Positions 7,435 to 17,480 of a stretch of DNA of 64,000 nucleotides are shown one piece after another; position 1 is the stretch's first letter, and each line of letters starts with the position of its first letter. The stretch is from Weissella diestrammenae (lineage in GTDB: Bacteria; Bacillota; Bacilli; Lactobacillales; Lactobacillaceae). Below the pieces are notes generated by a model, which saw only the letters and a list, made by a program, of their open reading frames with translations, was not told where the DNA came from and ran no database searches. Made by a program: the position numbers and the translations under genes. The stretch covers positions 1,302,001 through 1,366,000 of the forward strand of contig NZ_CP060724.1 in NCBI RefSeq assembly GCF_014397255.1, given 5' to 3'.

Positions 7435-7830
7435 ATGTGGACGGATAAAAAATTATTAGAATTTTCAAAACTTGATGATTGACATATTGCACCATATCAT
7501 GATGATATGAAAACGATAGGTACTTTGACGTATATCTGGTCGGTTGTCACGGAGAATAATCTGTATAGTCGTGCTGGATATGGACAGAATTCTCGTTGGT
7601 ATCAGGCTGCAAAAGCGCAAAAGTCCGGGAGAATAAGTATCGGTGGTGAAGAATACGTAGTTGATTTTGAGATAATTTCAGATAAGGAAAATGAAGCCTT
7701 GATGGTGGCGATAGATCAAGCTTATATTGAAAAATATGACAAAAAAGATCACGATTCAACGCAGATTATGATTAGTAAAATACCTAATGGACCACGTACA
7801 GCAACCGTTCGAGTGATTCCTGCATCATAG
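7435..7830 (+). pseudogene. DUF2255 family protein interrupted by an in-frame TGA
   Basis: Translation from the ATG at 7435, which has GAAAGGG upstream, gives 15 residues (MWTDKKLLEFSKLDD) and then TGA at 7480-7482. The same frame continues with HIAPY and runs to 7830, giving the full DUF2255 pattern: IWSVV, LYSRAGYG, SRWYQAA, GRISIGG, a central acidic segment, and TVRVIPAS at the end. The family normally reads DDLHIAP here, so TTA or TTG to TGA is the likely change. An internal ATG at 7507 could yield 107 residues but has no ribosome site. Function of DUF2255 is unknown. Confidence 0.65.
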
Positions 7831-8168
7831 AAAACATTTTTAATCTTAGCGCACAAAGGAGTTGATACTTTGAACGCGTAGTAAAGCAATGACATAAGTT
7901 GTTGCTTTTTAATTTGTAAAATTAAGCACCATAAATTCAATTCATGCTATGTGTACCAACAAACATGAAAAAGACATTGATTTAATCCAATTAGTTAAAG
8001 GCTTATAGCTGCTTAAGTATAGAAATCTACATTTTAAAGAGAAAAAAGAATGACGATAGCGTGAGATGAAGAAGACCTTCTGTTTTTTGTTTTGTTTAAA
8101 TTCCTTATAATAACTATGAATAGCTATTATAAGGAATTTAAACATCGATCTGCATCTAATTGGAATGG
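7831..8168. other. Intergenic region containing a 50-bp inverted repeat
   Basis: No convincing ORF. The notable content is the palindrome at 8094-8143. Confidence 0.4.
8094..8143. repeat. Near-perfect 24-bp-arm inverted repeat
   Basis: GTTTAAATTCCTTATAATA begins the left arm and its complement ends the right arm. The 24-bp arms have one mismatch (A/C at position 20) and a two-base centre. There is no long T tract. It could be a bidirectional terminator, a small MITE-like element or a folded RNA end. Confidence 0.65.
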
Positions 8169-8585
8169 TTATTGAATGAATTGCATCAACAAATATACAA
8201 CTAGTGAAATACCTAACATTATCAGACAAATGTTGGTTAATCGGCGGACAAATATTTTACATTTATCATTTCCAATGACGTAAATTAATAATAGTGGCCA
8301 TAAATAAAATGCGGAAAGCAGACTTAACCAGATGATAGCCGTACCAGCTGAGCGTTCTTTAGAACTTTTTTTTGTGAACAAGAAATGGAAGTGCGTAGCT
8401 GAGCCAGTCATTATCGAGACATCAGACATAATATCGGTGACCATGACTGTAGGATCGTGTTGAAACATGAGAAAATAGTTAATATGAATGCAACTATAGG
8501 GAGGGCTACCATTTCCAGTCTTGCTTCGAACATTTCGATCAGAATGAAACTTCCTTTGCGACTTAGCAAAAGATATGTATCCCAC
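8169..8585 (-). CDS. Hypothetical membrane protein (weakly supported)
   Basis: The C-terminal 65 residues contain two convincing hydrophobic helices, IIWLSLLSAFYLWPLLLIYVI and NICLIMLGISLVVYLLMQFI, separated by a basic loop (NDKCKIFVRR). The N-terminal half has no membrane or domain features, and no start codon in the frame (GTG 8585, ATG 8468, ATG 8411) has a ribosome site. This may be the C-terminal remnant of a larger gene, or a real gene with an unrecognised start. Confidence 0.35.
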   Translation of the reverse strand: MGYISFAKSQRKFHSDRNVRSKTGNGSPPYSCIHINYFLMFQHDPTVMVTDIMSDVSIMTGSATHFHFLFTKKSSKERSAGTAIIWLSLLSAFYLWPLLLIYVIGNDKCKIFVRRLTNICLIMLGISLVVYLLMQFIQ

Positions 8586-8633
8586 AAAAAAAGTGGGTTA
8601 TTTGTGCCATAGAGTTATCATGTGGAAAATTTT

Positions 8634-9233
8634 TTAGTATCCGTATGTGTAATATGAAGTGATGGCACTAATAAATGAAGCTAAAAATAAAATATATACG
8701 ACGATACCGAAAACGACTAGGATTAATTTGGCGATTCCCGCACGATTCCAGGTGTCTTGAATTGCCTTAAAGGTTGCGATGTCTTTTGTGTCGCCATCTT
8801 GCCAAGCCCATTCGTTTCCTTTTGCACCAACGACAAAAATCCAAACGATATTAAAAATAGGGACAAGCGTCAAAAGTGGTAGATATGTCTTATTGGCAAT
8901 TCCCCAAAGCCAGCTAAATGCAAAAGCACCCCAATTCCAGCCCTTAATTTCGTCAGGTACTGGGATATTAGATGTTGGGGTAGGATTGATGTCATCGGTA
9001 GCAACACGAGGAATCTTTGACGCGTTAGTTTGTTTCAATTTAATATTGCCTTGAATTAACGATTGAGCTTTAGAAACCGATATATCTTTTAGTAATGTTG
9101 AATTGCCAACCGTACCTGGCGTTAACCCTAATTTTGACAAACATGATGCACAAATTTTACCATCAGATAATTTTTCTGATGTCATCAATGTTAATTTATT
9201 AGTTTCACATACGGGGCATAAAACCTCAGCCAT
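8634..9233 (-). CDS. Zinc-ribbon membrane protein with a WNWGAF-type domain
   Basis: A 199-residue protein. An N-terminal zinc ribbon is indicated by CPVC (residues 6-9) and CASC (28-31). A variable linker leads to IKGWNWGAFAFSWLWGIANK, which opens a membrane domain seen in many small Firmicute proteins. A segment IFNIVWIFVVGAKGNEWAW and a final helix follow. Such proteins are sometimes mislabelled ribonuclease G; no catalytic function is established. AGGAGA precedes the ATG on the minus strand. Confidence 0.7.
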   Translation of the reverse strand: MAEVLCPVCETNKLTLMTSEKLSDGKICASCLSKLGLTPGTVGNSTLLKDISVSKAQSLIQGNIKLKQTNASKIPRVATDDINPTPTSNIPVPDEIKGWNWGAFAFSWLWGIANKTYLPLLTLVPIFNIVWIFVVGAKGNEWAWQDGDTKDIATFKAIQDTWNRAGIAKLILVVFGIVVYILFLASFISAITSYYTYGY

Positions 9234-9405
9234 AGTATAATCTCCTGTAAAATAGCGTAATTGCTAAAATAATAAATGCTTTTAACGTGGATCATGGATT
9301 GCACGTATTTACCACCAACCACCATAGTTGACGGGTTAAAAATTTTGAAAAAACATCGTAGATATCCGATAAAAGATGAGAAAGCGTACCCAAATTAAAT
9401 TTGAA

Positions 9406-9433
9406 AACACTTACCATTGATGTGATAAGTGTT
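9406..9433 (-). terminator. Stem-loop downstream of the small gene at 9467-9637
   Basis: AACACTTA and TAAGTGTT form an 8-bp perfect stem. Read on the minus strand it is followed by TTCAAATTTAATTT, a moderate T-rich tail. Confidence 0.5.
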
Positions 9434-9466
9434 CAAAACAATTTTATTGTCAGAAGTTTTGGCACT

Positions 9467-9637
9467 TTATTGCATAAAATTATTTCGATTATCCCAAAGA
9501 TACATAATTGCGAGTATCACAATGCCTAGATTGGAACTGATAATTGCAAAGGTTTGTTGGTTAAGAATCCAACTAATAAGGGAAACAAACATTAGGATAA
9601 GTGCGGCAATGACAATTAGGACATTGATTTTTTTCAT
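9467..9637 (-). CDS. 56-residue two-helix membrane protein
   Basis: Starts MKKINVLIVIAALILMFV and contains a second helix (SNLGIVILAIMYLW) before a polar end. GAGGC lies upstream of the ATG on the minus strand, and a stem-loop lies downstream. The layout is that of an ordinary small LAB membrane protein (two helices joined by a short loop). The opposite-strand open frame is a shadow. Function unknown. Confidence 0.6.
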   Translation of the reverse strand: MKKINVLIVIAALILMFVSLISWILNQQTFAIISSNLGIVILAIMYLWDNRNNFMQ

Positions 9638-10202
9638 AGTAAAGAGCCTCTTTTCGTTGTGTTTTCAGGACGTTGATTGTTTACAAATCTGTGCTGATTT
9701 GATGATGGTCGATTAGGAATAAGTGTTATTGCTTAACTTATTTAAATCTTCAATCGATATATAATTGGTTATGAGGATAAAGAATGGGATTGCCAGGCAT
9801 GTTCAATCTGGAATCTGAAACAGGCCGTTTTCTGTAAATCAAATCAATCCAATATGACCCAATAAAACAATCATTTCAGAAAAAAAAGATATGCATTCAT
9901 TTAAAAGTATAACAATAGAATGTAATTCGATGTTGTTTTTATTAAAAAATAAATTAATATACATATTTATTTTTAGCCATAGAAGATAATTGATGGTATG
10001 CTTTGAGGATAAAATCTCATTCAAATTTTCAAGTAAATTGGTTGTTGATTTTTAAGGATATACTTATCAGTTCTGATGCATGCCGATATACTGATCACGA
10101 ATCAATTTGTCGCGATCACTAGGTTTGTATGAAAAAAGAGTGTACATGGGTTAATTAAATGATTAAAATAATTGATATTAGTCAACATTAAGGAAGGTAA
10201 TT
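9638..10202. other. AT-rich intergenic stretch with a gene remnant
   Basis: Holds the 17-codon fragment at 9784-9837. A minus-strand frame at 9839-10024 lacks a ribosome site and conserved features. The VOC gene ribosome site (AAGGAAGG) is at its right end. Confidence 0.35.
9784..9837 (+). pseudogene. Possible N-terminal remnant of a YesL/DUF624-like gene
   Basis: A GAGG ribosome site precedes MGLPGMFNLESETGRFL and an immediate stop. The start of DUF624 (YesL-like) membrane proteins usually reads close to MGLxGMFNxDxPxxRFL, and such genes often sit in glycoside-utilisation loci like the one that follows. No downstream remainder is visible, so this rests on 17 residues only. Confidence 0.25.
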
Positions 10203-10583
10203 ATGGCATTTCAATATATACATCATGTGGCGATTAATGCATCCGATTATGATGCGACGATTGATTTTTATGTGGACAAATTAGGGTTTGAAATTATTCG
10301 TGAGCACATTAGAAAAGATAGACAGGATATCAAGTTGGACTTACGCTTTGGAGAGCAAGAATTGGAAATTTTTATTCAAAGTAATTTACCAAAGCGGTTA
10401 AGTTATCCAGAAGCATTGGGTTTGCGACATTTAGCCTTCAGAGTTGATTCAGTACCTGAAACTGTCGCATTACTTAATGCTAAAGGCATTTTGACTGAGC
10501 CAGTCCGGCTTGATGATTATACAAATAAAAGAATGACTTTTTTTACAGACCCAGATGGCTTGCCACTTGAGATTCATGAATGA
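10203..10583 (+). CDS. VOC family protein (glyoxalase/bleomycin-resistance fold, YaeR-like)
   Basis: A 126-residue single-module VOC protein. The IHHVAINASDYDATIDFYVDKLGF opening, the central GLRHLAFRVDS and the closing FFTDPDGLPLEIHE are standard for the SMU1112c/YaeR subgroup. Candidate metal ligands are His7 or His8, His near residue 80 and the Glu in PLEIHE. AAGGAAGG lies six bases before the ATG. Substrate unknown; lactoylglutathione is only one possibility. It ends before a strong bidirectional terminator. Confidence 0.85.
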   Translation: MAFQYIHHVAINASDYDATIDFYVDKLGFEIIREHIRKDRQDIKLDLRFGEQELEIFIQSNLPKRLSYPEALGLRHLAFRVDSVPETVALLNAKGILTEPVRLDDYTNKRMTFFTDPDGLPLEIHE

Positions 10584-10677
10584 CTAATTGTTGGATAGCT
10601 GATGAACAAATATTAGTAACTAGATGATATGAAAAATTTCAAAATTTAATCAGTTTAATAATATATATGATAAAAAT

Positions 10678-10724
10678 GGTTACTTATTACCTGCCGGTCG
10701 GCAGGTAATAAGTAACCTATTTTT
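10678..10724. terminator. Bidirectional terminator with 18-bp perfect arms
   Basis: GGTTACTTATTACCTGCC (10678-10695) pairs perfectly with 10700-10717 around GGTC, with A-rich DNA before and TATTTTTTT after. It serves the convergent VOC and AraC genes. Confidence 0.9.
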
Positions 10725-10731
10725 TTGTTAA

Positions 10732-11613
10732 CTAAATGAGTGTTTCGGACAAAGTAAGTGTTTGATGTTGGTTTTGTGCGAATTCACCGGATAATTTTCG
10801 ATAGTCACTTGGCGTCATGTTAAATATTTTGGAAAAAGCACGACTAAATACGCAAAGGCTGTTAAAGCCAGTACGATCGCTGATTTGTGCAATCGAAAGA
10901 TTGGTTTTTTGGAGTAATTGGCATGCACGGTTAAAACGAATACCAATTAGCCAAGATTTTGGCGCCATACCAAATTGATCGTGAAAGAGGCGAGACAGAT
11001 AGGAACGGTCAATTTTGATGGCGTCTGCAATATTAGCGATTGAAATGTCTTCACAATAATGCTGTTCTATGAAATGTTGTGCTTGTTGTGCATAAGATGA
11101 AAAAGTTACTGACAAAGGCTGAAGCTCATTTTCAAGCGTATCAGTGATGAAAGTATTGATGAAATTAGTCATCAAATAATCTAAATCTTGTTGGGATGGT
11201 TGCGGTGATTTATCAAATTTGAGTGCTTGATCAATCAGTGTTACATAGGTTTCAAGCCATACGGAGTTAAAAATATAATTTGGGCTAAATGATTTCTGAT
11301 TTTGTACGATATGTTGGACATCTGTGCCACTAAATGACAACCAACCGTAAGTTAACGGTCGATTTAAACTTGATAAAATCATCATCGAATCACCGGGCGC
11401 TACTAGGAAACAAGTGCCGGGTCTGAGTTGATAGCGCTGATGATTAAAAAAAACATAACCTTCGCCAGACTGGATAAATTGAATGACATAATTTTGGTTT
11501 GGTGTGTGTTCAAAGGTGTCAAAAGGGAATGTTTGCTTAACACCACAGGAATTGAAGAATAGTTTGGCGCGCGTGGGCAGACTATCTAATAATTCAACTG
11601 ATGATTTTGCCAT
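10732..11613 (-). CDS. AraC family transcriptional regulator of the beta-glucoside locus
   Basis: A 293-residue regulator. Residues 30-100 form a cupin-like sensor (YVIQFIQSGEGYVFF, then LRPGTCFLVAPGD). The C-terminal 100 residues hold two helix-turn-helix motifs (ISIANIADAIKIDRSYLSRLF and LSIAQISDRTGF) and end with the family signature FSRAFSKIFNMTPSDYRK. It is transcribed away from the PTS/GH1 operon, and a cre lies just upstream of its start. It probably activates the divergent genes in response to a sugar or sugar phosphate and is itself under CcpA; both points are inferred from arrangement. Confidence 0.88.
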   Translation of the reverse strand: MAKSSVELLDSLPTRAKLFFNSCGVKQTFPFDTFEHTPNQNYVIQFIQSGEGYVFFNHQRYQLRPGTCFLVAPGDSMMILSSLNRPLTYGWLSFSGTDVQHIVQNQKSFSPNYIFNSVWLETYVTLIDQALKFDKSPQPSQQDLDYLMTNFINTFITDTLENELQPLSVTFSSYAQQAQHFIEQHYCEDISIANIADAIKIDRSYLSRLFHDQFGMAPKSWLIGIRFNRACQLLQKTNLSIAQISDRTGFNSLCVFSRAFSKIFNMTPSDYRKLSGEFAQNQHQTLTLSETLI

Positions 11614-11636
11614 AGGAGAGCCTTTCTATTTTAATG

Positions 11637-11650
11637 TGTAAACGCTTACA
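11637..11650. promoter_or_regulatory. cre site (CcpA operator) upstream of the AraC regulator
   Basis: TGTAAACGCTTACA matches the Gram-positive cre consensus TGWAANCGNTNWCA at every fixed base. It lies 24 bases upstream of the regulator start on the minus strand. Confidence 0.85.
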
Positions 11651-11808
11651 TTTTACATTGTAGCATATATAGAAGGGCATATTAAATAATTAGGGAAATA
11701 TAGGATTGTCGAAAAACTTGTTGATGTTTTTATGGGAAGCGTTAGTTGTTTCAATGTTGTTGGATGAAAACGTATGAAAATATGAAATAAACTTCACAAA
11801 AAATTCAA

Positions 11809-11822
11809 TGAAAACGCTTACT
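11809..11822. promoter_or_regulatory. cre site upstream of the first EIIC gene
   Basis: TGAAAACGCTTACT fits the cre consensus except for the last base and lies 69 bases before the EIIC start. A weaker TGAAAACGTATGAA is at 11764. Confidence 0.75.
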
Positions 11823-11890
11823 TTCGCAAAGAATTCACATTATCCTGAATTTAGGACCTATTAGTCCAATATTAGGGGAGGTATAGCAAT

Positions 11891-13168
11891 ATGATGCGTA
11901 TTACAACATTTTTAGAAAAATATTTAACACCATTAGGTGCTAAGTTAGCAAATAATAAACCATTAACAGCTATTCGCGACGGAATAGCTATGGCAATGCC
12001 GTTAATTATTGTTGGCTCAGCAGCCATGTTATTGGCTAATGGCTTTGCGATTGATGCTTTTAAGAATTGGTTAATGGATACCGGTGCGTTTGATTGGTTA
12101 GTCAAGGTCGTCAATGCGACGTTTGGACTGATGGGCGTTGTTTCGGTTTTTGGTATCGCTTATCGTTACGCGCAATCATTAAAAGTAGATCCAACTTCAG
12201 CCGGGATTTTGTCTCTGGCTAGTTTTATCTTAGTTACACCAGATTTAATTACTAAGGATGCCACAGGAATATCATTTGGCTATTTGGGGGCAGCTGGTTT
12301 GTTTGCTGCTATTCTAGTCGCTCTAGTTTCAACAAAAATATTTTCTATTTTTGTTAAACGAAATATTCAGATTAAAATGCCCGACGGTGTACCGCCAGCA
12401 GTTGCTGCATCATTTGCAGCATTAATCCCAGGGGCAGTTATTATTGTTGGCTGGGGTGGTATTTATGCCTTATTAGCTGCGACACCATTCCATAATATTC
12501 ACCAAATTTTGCAAGTATTGTTGGGGCAACCTTTGACGGCATTTGGTGGTTCCTTAGCGGGTGCGTTAGTGGTGACAATTTTAACGTCATTATTTTGGTT
12601 CGTTGGTGTGCATGGCGGTAATGTCACAGGGGCTATCATGTCACCAATTTGGCTGGGAATGATGGCGCAAAATTTGAAAGTTTATGAAGCCAATCCCAAT
12701 GCTGTTATGCCGCATATCGTGACACAACCGTTTATGGATATGTTTGTGTATTTAGGTGGCGGTGGGGCAACCTTTGGCTTGGTAATTGCCATTCTAATCA
12801 CTGCGAAGTCAGCTAAGTTAAAAATGATGAAGCCATTGATTACAGCACCTGGTATTTTCAATATTAATGAACCAACAATGTTTGGAGTACCGGTCGTCTT
12901 GAATGTCAAATTGATTATTCCATTTGTTTTGGCGCCGGTTGTCAATGCGATTATTGCCTTTATTGCAATGTCTACTGGGTTGGTGCATGCCACAGTTGGT
13001 ATCGTTATTCCTTGGGTCATGCCACCAGTATTGTCAGGTTTTCTTGCGACTGGGTCACATATTTCGGGGGCGGTCTTACAAATCGTCTTGATTATTATTG
13101 ATGTTTTACTTTATCTACCTTTCGTCAAGGTCATGGATAATGATGAAGTCAAGTTAGAGCAAAGTTAG
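11891..13168 (+). CDS. PTS system, cellobiose/beta-glucoside-family EIIC permease
   Basis: A 425-residue integral membrane permease of the lactose/cellobiose EIIC family, with about eight to ten helices. It opens with FLEKYLTPLGAKLANNKPLTAIRDGI, and the substrate-site segments FFVGVHGGN-like (WFVGVHGGNVTGAIMSP) and PGIFNINEPTMFG are present; the Glu in NEP is conserved in these transporters. GGGGAGGT precedes the ATG; a second ATG follows immediately. It needs EIIA and EIIB, which are not encoded here. Operon with the MupG-like gene 52 bases downstream. Confidence 0.92.
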   Translation: MMRITTFLEKYLTPLGAKLANNKPLTAIRDGIAMAMPLIIVGSAAMLLANGFAIDAFKNWLMDTGAFDWLVKVVNATFGLMGVVSVFGIAYRYAQSLKVDPTSAGILSLASFILVTPDLITKDATGISFGYLGAAGLFAAILVALVSTKIFSIFVKRNIQIKMPDGVPPAVAASFAALIPGAVIIVGWGGIYALLAATPFHNIHQILQVLLGQPLTAFGGSLAGALVVTILTSLFWFVGVHGGNVTGAIMSPIWLGMMAQNLKVYEANPNAVMPHIVTQPFMDMFVYLGGGGATFGLVIAILITAKSAKLKMMKPLITAPGIFNINEPTMFGVPVVLNVKLIIPFVLAPVVNAIIAFIAMSTGLVHATVGIVIPWVMPPVLSGFLATGSHISGAVLQIVLIIIDVLLYLPFVKVMDNDEVKLEQS

Positions 13169-13220
13169 GCGAGAACGCTCATATTATAAGAAAACTGTAT
13201 TTTTAAGAAGGAGGTCGCCT

Positions 13221-14318
13221 ATGAGCTTAGGAATCGCCATTTATCCATCTAAAATGACTATGACGGCAATGAAAACGTATGTGAAACAGGCCGCAGATTT
13301 AGGTTATCGGCGTATTTTCACGTCGATGTTGGAAGTTGCAGACAATCCCCAAGAGACTTTAGATAAATATCAGGAGATTATCCATTACGGCAATCAATTG
13401 TATATGGAAACGACAATTGATATTAGCCCGGTTTTATTTGATAAGTTAAATATTAGTTATCAAGATTTGGCACTGTTTGACCAAATCGGAGCGAAAGCGA
13501 TTCGATTAGATGAAGGTTTCACAGGTATGGAAGAGGCAAGAATGACGCAAAATCCATATGGGATTAAGATTGAATTGAATATTTCAAGAGGCCAGCATTA
13601 TATTGACTTGATTCAGGATTTCAGCCCAAATGCGGCAGCTATCATGGGTTCGCATAATTTTTATCCACAGTCATTTACGGGATTGGATAGTCAATATTTT
13701 ATTGCTACTGCACAACAATATAAAAAGTATCATCTAACTACGGCCGCATTTGTGGATACAGCATCTGGGGCTGTGGGACCATGGCCCAATTCAAATTTAA
13801 TGGTTAGCGCCGAAATACAGCGCATGATGCCTATTTCAACGCAAGTGCGGTGGTTAAAAATGTTGGGGGTGATTGATGATATCTTAATTGCGAGTTCGTT
13901 AGTTGATATTGAAGACTTGAAGGCTGTCGCGTCAGCTTATTTCGAGCCGCTACCTAGCTTAACCGTTACTTTTAATGATAATGCAACGACATTGGAAAAA
14001 CAAATTATTTTAGAGTCAACGCATATGTATCGAGGGGATTATTCGGGCTATATGATTCGTTCAACTATGACCCGGATTGTTTATCGAAATCAACTGAATG
14101 AACCACGGCAAACCAATGATATTGATATTGGTGATATTACAGTGGGTAATTCCAATGCTGGACAGTATCAAAATGAAACCCAAATTGCGTTAAAGACACG
14201 GCCAAATATAGGCCAACAACATAACGTCGTTGGTAGAATCAGGCCGAGTGATTTGCCATTGTTGCAACAATTGAAACCATGGCAATCATTTCGTCTGCAT
14301 ACAATAACAGACAGCTAA
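13221..14318 (+). CDS. MupG-like DUF871 protein (putative 6-phospho-glycosidase)
   Basis: A 365-residue DUF871 protein: an N-terminal TIM barrel (MSLGIAIYPSKMT, with IRLDEGFTG and IMGSHNFYPQ along the barrel) and a C-terminal cyclophilin-like domain ending VVGRIRPSDLPLLQQLKPWQSF. In Staphylococcus, MupG cleaves MurNAc-6-phosphate-GlcNAc. AAGGAGG lies directly upstream. Here it is placed between a beta-glucoside EIIC and GH1 phosphoglucosidases, so it may act on another phosphorylated disaccharide taken up by that EIIC. Substrate is inferred. Confidence 0.85.
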   Translation: MSLGIAIYPSKMTMTAMKTYVKQAADLGYRRIFTSMLEVADNPQETLDKYQEIIHYGNQLYMETTIDISPVLFDKLNISYQDLALFDQIGAKAIRLDEGFTGMEEARMTQNPYGIKIELNISRGQHYIDLIQDFSPNAAAIMGSHNFYPQSFTGLDSQYFIATAQQYKKYHLTTAAFVDTASGAVGPWPNSNLMVSAEIQRMMPISTQVRWLKMLGVIDDILIASSLVDIEDLKAVASAYFEPLPSLTVTFNDNATTLEKQIILESTHMYRGDYSGYMIRSTMTRIVYRNQLNEPRQTNDIDIGDITVGNSNAGQYQNETQIALKTRPNIGQQHNVVGRIRPSDLPLLQQLKPWQSFRLHTITDS

Positions 14319-14333
14319 AAAAACATAAAAAAA

Positions 14334-14365
14334 GCTCAAGAAAGGCATGATTCTTGAGCTTTTTT
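14334..14365 (+). terminator. Rho-independent terminator after the MupG-like gene
   Basis: GCTCAAGAA-aggcatga-TTCTTGAGC followed by six T residues. It splits the sugar locus into two transcription units or limits read-through into the GH1 genes. Confidence 0.92.
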
Positions 14366-14388
14366 GGCGCAGTTATTCGCTAATGTAG

Positions 14389-15903
<1,515 letters not shown>

Positions 15904-15928
15904 CGGTAGTGAAAAGAAGGAGTGAATA

Positions 15929-17314
15929 ATGGGAAAAGAGCAAATGCCTCGTGACTTTTTCTGGGGTAATTCAGTATCATCAATGCAAACGGAAGGTGCA
16001 TGGCAAGAAGATGGTAAAGGGTTATCAGTCTATGATATTCGACCCGAAACGGCTACAACAATGAATTGGCATGATGCAATTGATGAATATCATCGATATG
16101 AAGAAGATTTGGATTTGATGCAGACGATGCATATGAACATGTATCGGGTCCAAATATCATGGTCACGAGTTTGTCCAGATGGTGATGGCAATTTTAATGA
16201 AGCGGGATTGGCGTATTATGATCGCTTAATTGATGCAATGTTAGAGCGACAAATTGAACCAATGATTTGTTTGTACCATTTTGATATGCCCTTGAAATTA
16301 GCCGAAAAATATAATGGGTTGATATCTCGAACCGTCATGGCAGCTTTCGTTCGTTTTTCAGAGATGGTCGTTCGTCGGTACGCTGACAAAGTCAAGTACT
16401 GGCTAACTTTTAATGAACACAATCTATATTTTACAGACGAAGTATTTGAAATCTCAGGCTATATGCATGGTAATCGTAGTTTATCAGATATGTATCGAAT
16501 TTTTCATCATACGATGTTGGCCCATGCACAGGTCGATAAATTTATTCATGATAATTACTCTGATTTAAAAATTGGTGGCATGTTGGCTTTTGCAGCATGT
16601 TATCCAGCTACTTCCAAGCCAGAAGATGTTTTTGCCAATCGACAAATTGATGAATTTTTGAATCATAATTTAAATTCGGCTTTTGCGAATGGTCGATATT
16701 CTAATGAGGTCATGCAATATGTAGCTAATCATCATATTGACTGGGACTTTCAAGCTGGTGATGAGCTGATTTTATCAGCACAAAAGGCGGACTTTTTAGC
16801 TTTTAGTTACTACCGAACAGATACGATTAATGCTGATAAGATTCCTTCAGACGCAGCACCAAATCGATATTTAAATTTTGGAAATGAAAAAAACCGTTTT
16901 TTGACTGCGAATGAATGGCAGTGGACCATTGATCCATTAGGTTTTCGAAATGTGATTGCCACGTTATTTTCTCGCTATGGTGTACCAATTTTCCCTGTTG
17001 AAAATGGGATTGGTTGGCGAGAATCTTGGAACGGCAAAGATATGGTAGTTGATGATTATCGAATTGCGTATCATCAATCGCATATTCAGGCGATGAAAGA
17101 TGCCATGTTCGTTGATGGGGCCAAAGTTCTGGGTTATTTGGGATGGGGGTTAATCGATATTCCGAGCTCACATGCTGATATGGAAAAGCGCTATGGTGTC
17201 GTGTATGTCAATCGAACAAATCATGATTTGAAAGACTTAAAGCGGGTACCCAAAAAGTCATTTTATTGGTTGCAAAAGGTTTTGGCAGATAATGGCAATA
17301 ATTTGGATCTTTAA
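15929..17314 (+). CDS. GH1 6-phospho-beta-glucosidase (second copy)
   Basis: A 461-residue GH1 enzyme with signature DFFWGNSVSSMQTEGAW (residues 9-25), acid/base Glu163 in TFNEHN and nucleophile Glu358 in PVENGIG. The C-terminal EKRYGVVYVNR segment fits the phosphosugar-binding loop. AAGAAGGAG precedes the ATG. It is clearly diverged from the upstream copy, which suggests different aglycone preference rather than recent duplication. Probably cotranscribed with 14449-15903. Confidence 0.92.
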   Translation: MGKEQMPRDFFWGNSVSSMQTEGAWQEDGKGLSVYDIRPETATTMNWHDAIDEYHRYEEDLDLMQTMHMNMYRVQISWSRVCPDGDGNFNEAGLAYYDRLIDAMLERQIEPMICLYHFDMPLKLAEKYNGLISRTVMAAFVRFSEMVVRRYADKVKYWLTFNEHNLYFTDEVFEISGYMHGNRSLSDMYRIFHHTMLAHAQVDKFIHDNYSDLKIGGMLAFAACYPATSKPEDVFANRQIDEFLNHNLNSAFANGRYSNEVMQYVANHHIDWDFQAGDELILSAQKADFLAFSYYRTDTINADKIPSDAAPNRYLNFGNEKNRFLTANEWQWTIDPLGFRNVIATLFSRYGVPIFPVENGIGWRESWNGKDMVVDDYRIAYHQSHIQAMKDAMFVDGAKVLGYLGWGLIDIPSSHADMEKRYGVVYVNRTNHDLKDLKRVPKKSFYWLQKVLADNGNNLDL

Positions 17315-17377
17315 GACCTAACAATGAGGCATTTAGACCAAATATATTTTTTATGTGAAGTAATTAGCAATAGATAA

Positions 17378-17391
17378 TGAAAACGCTTGCG
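17378..17391. promoter_or_regulatory. cre site upstream of the second EIIC gene
   Basis: TGAAAACGCTTGCG carries the cre core AAACGCTT. A small hairpin, ACGCG-ataaa-CGCGT, follows at 17396-17410. The two lie 90-103 bases upstream of the EIIC start. Confidence 0.72.
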
Positions 17392-17480
17392 AGGGACGCG
17401 ATAAACGCGTAAATATAAAATATAACCTGCAAAAAATGGTGGGCTAATTGTGTATTAATTTAATGAATAGGAGCAAAATT

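Noticed and set aside
8779-9054. Plus-strand frame opposite the zinc-ribbon gene
   Set aside because: It is the complement of a well-supported gene with a domain signature and good start.
9429-9716. Plus-strand 95-residue frame
   Set aside because: No ribosome site and no protein features; the opposite strand carries a better 56-residue membrane protein with ribosome site and terminator.
9839-10024. Minus-strand 61-residue frame
   Set aside because: AT-rich DNA with no ribosome site or conserved feature.
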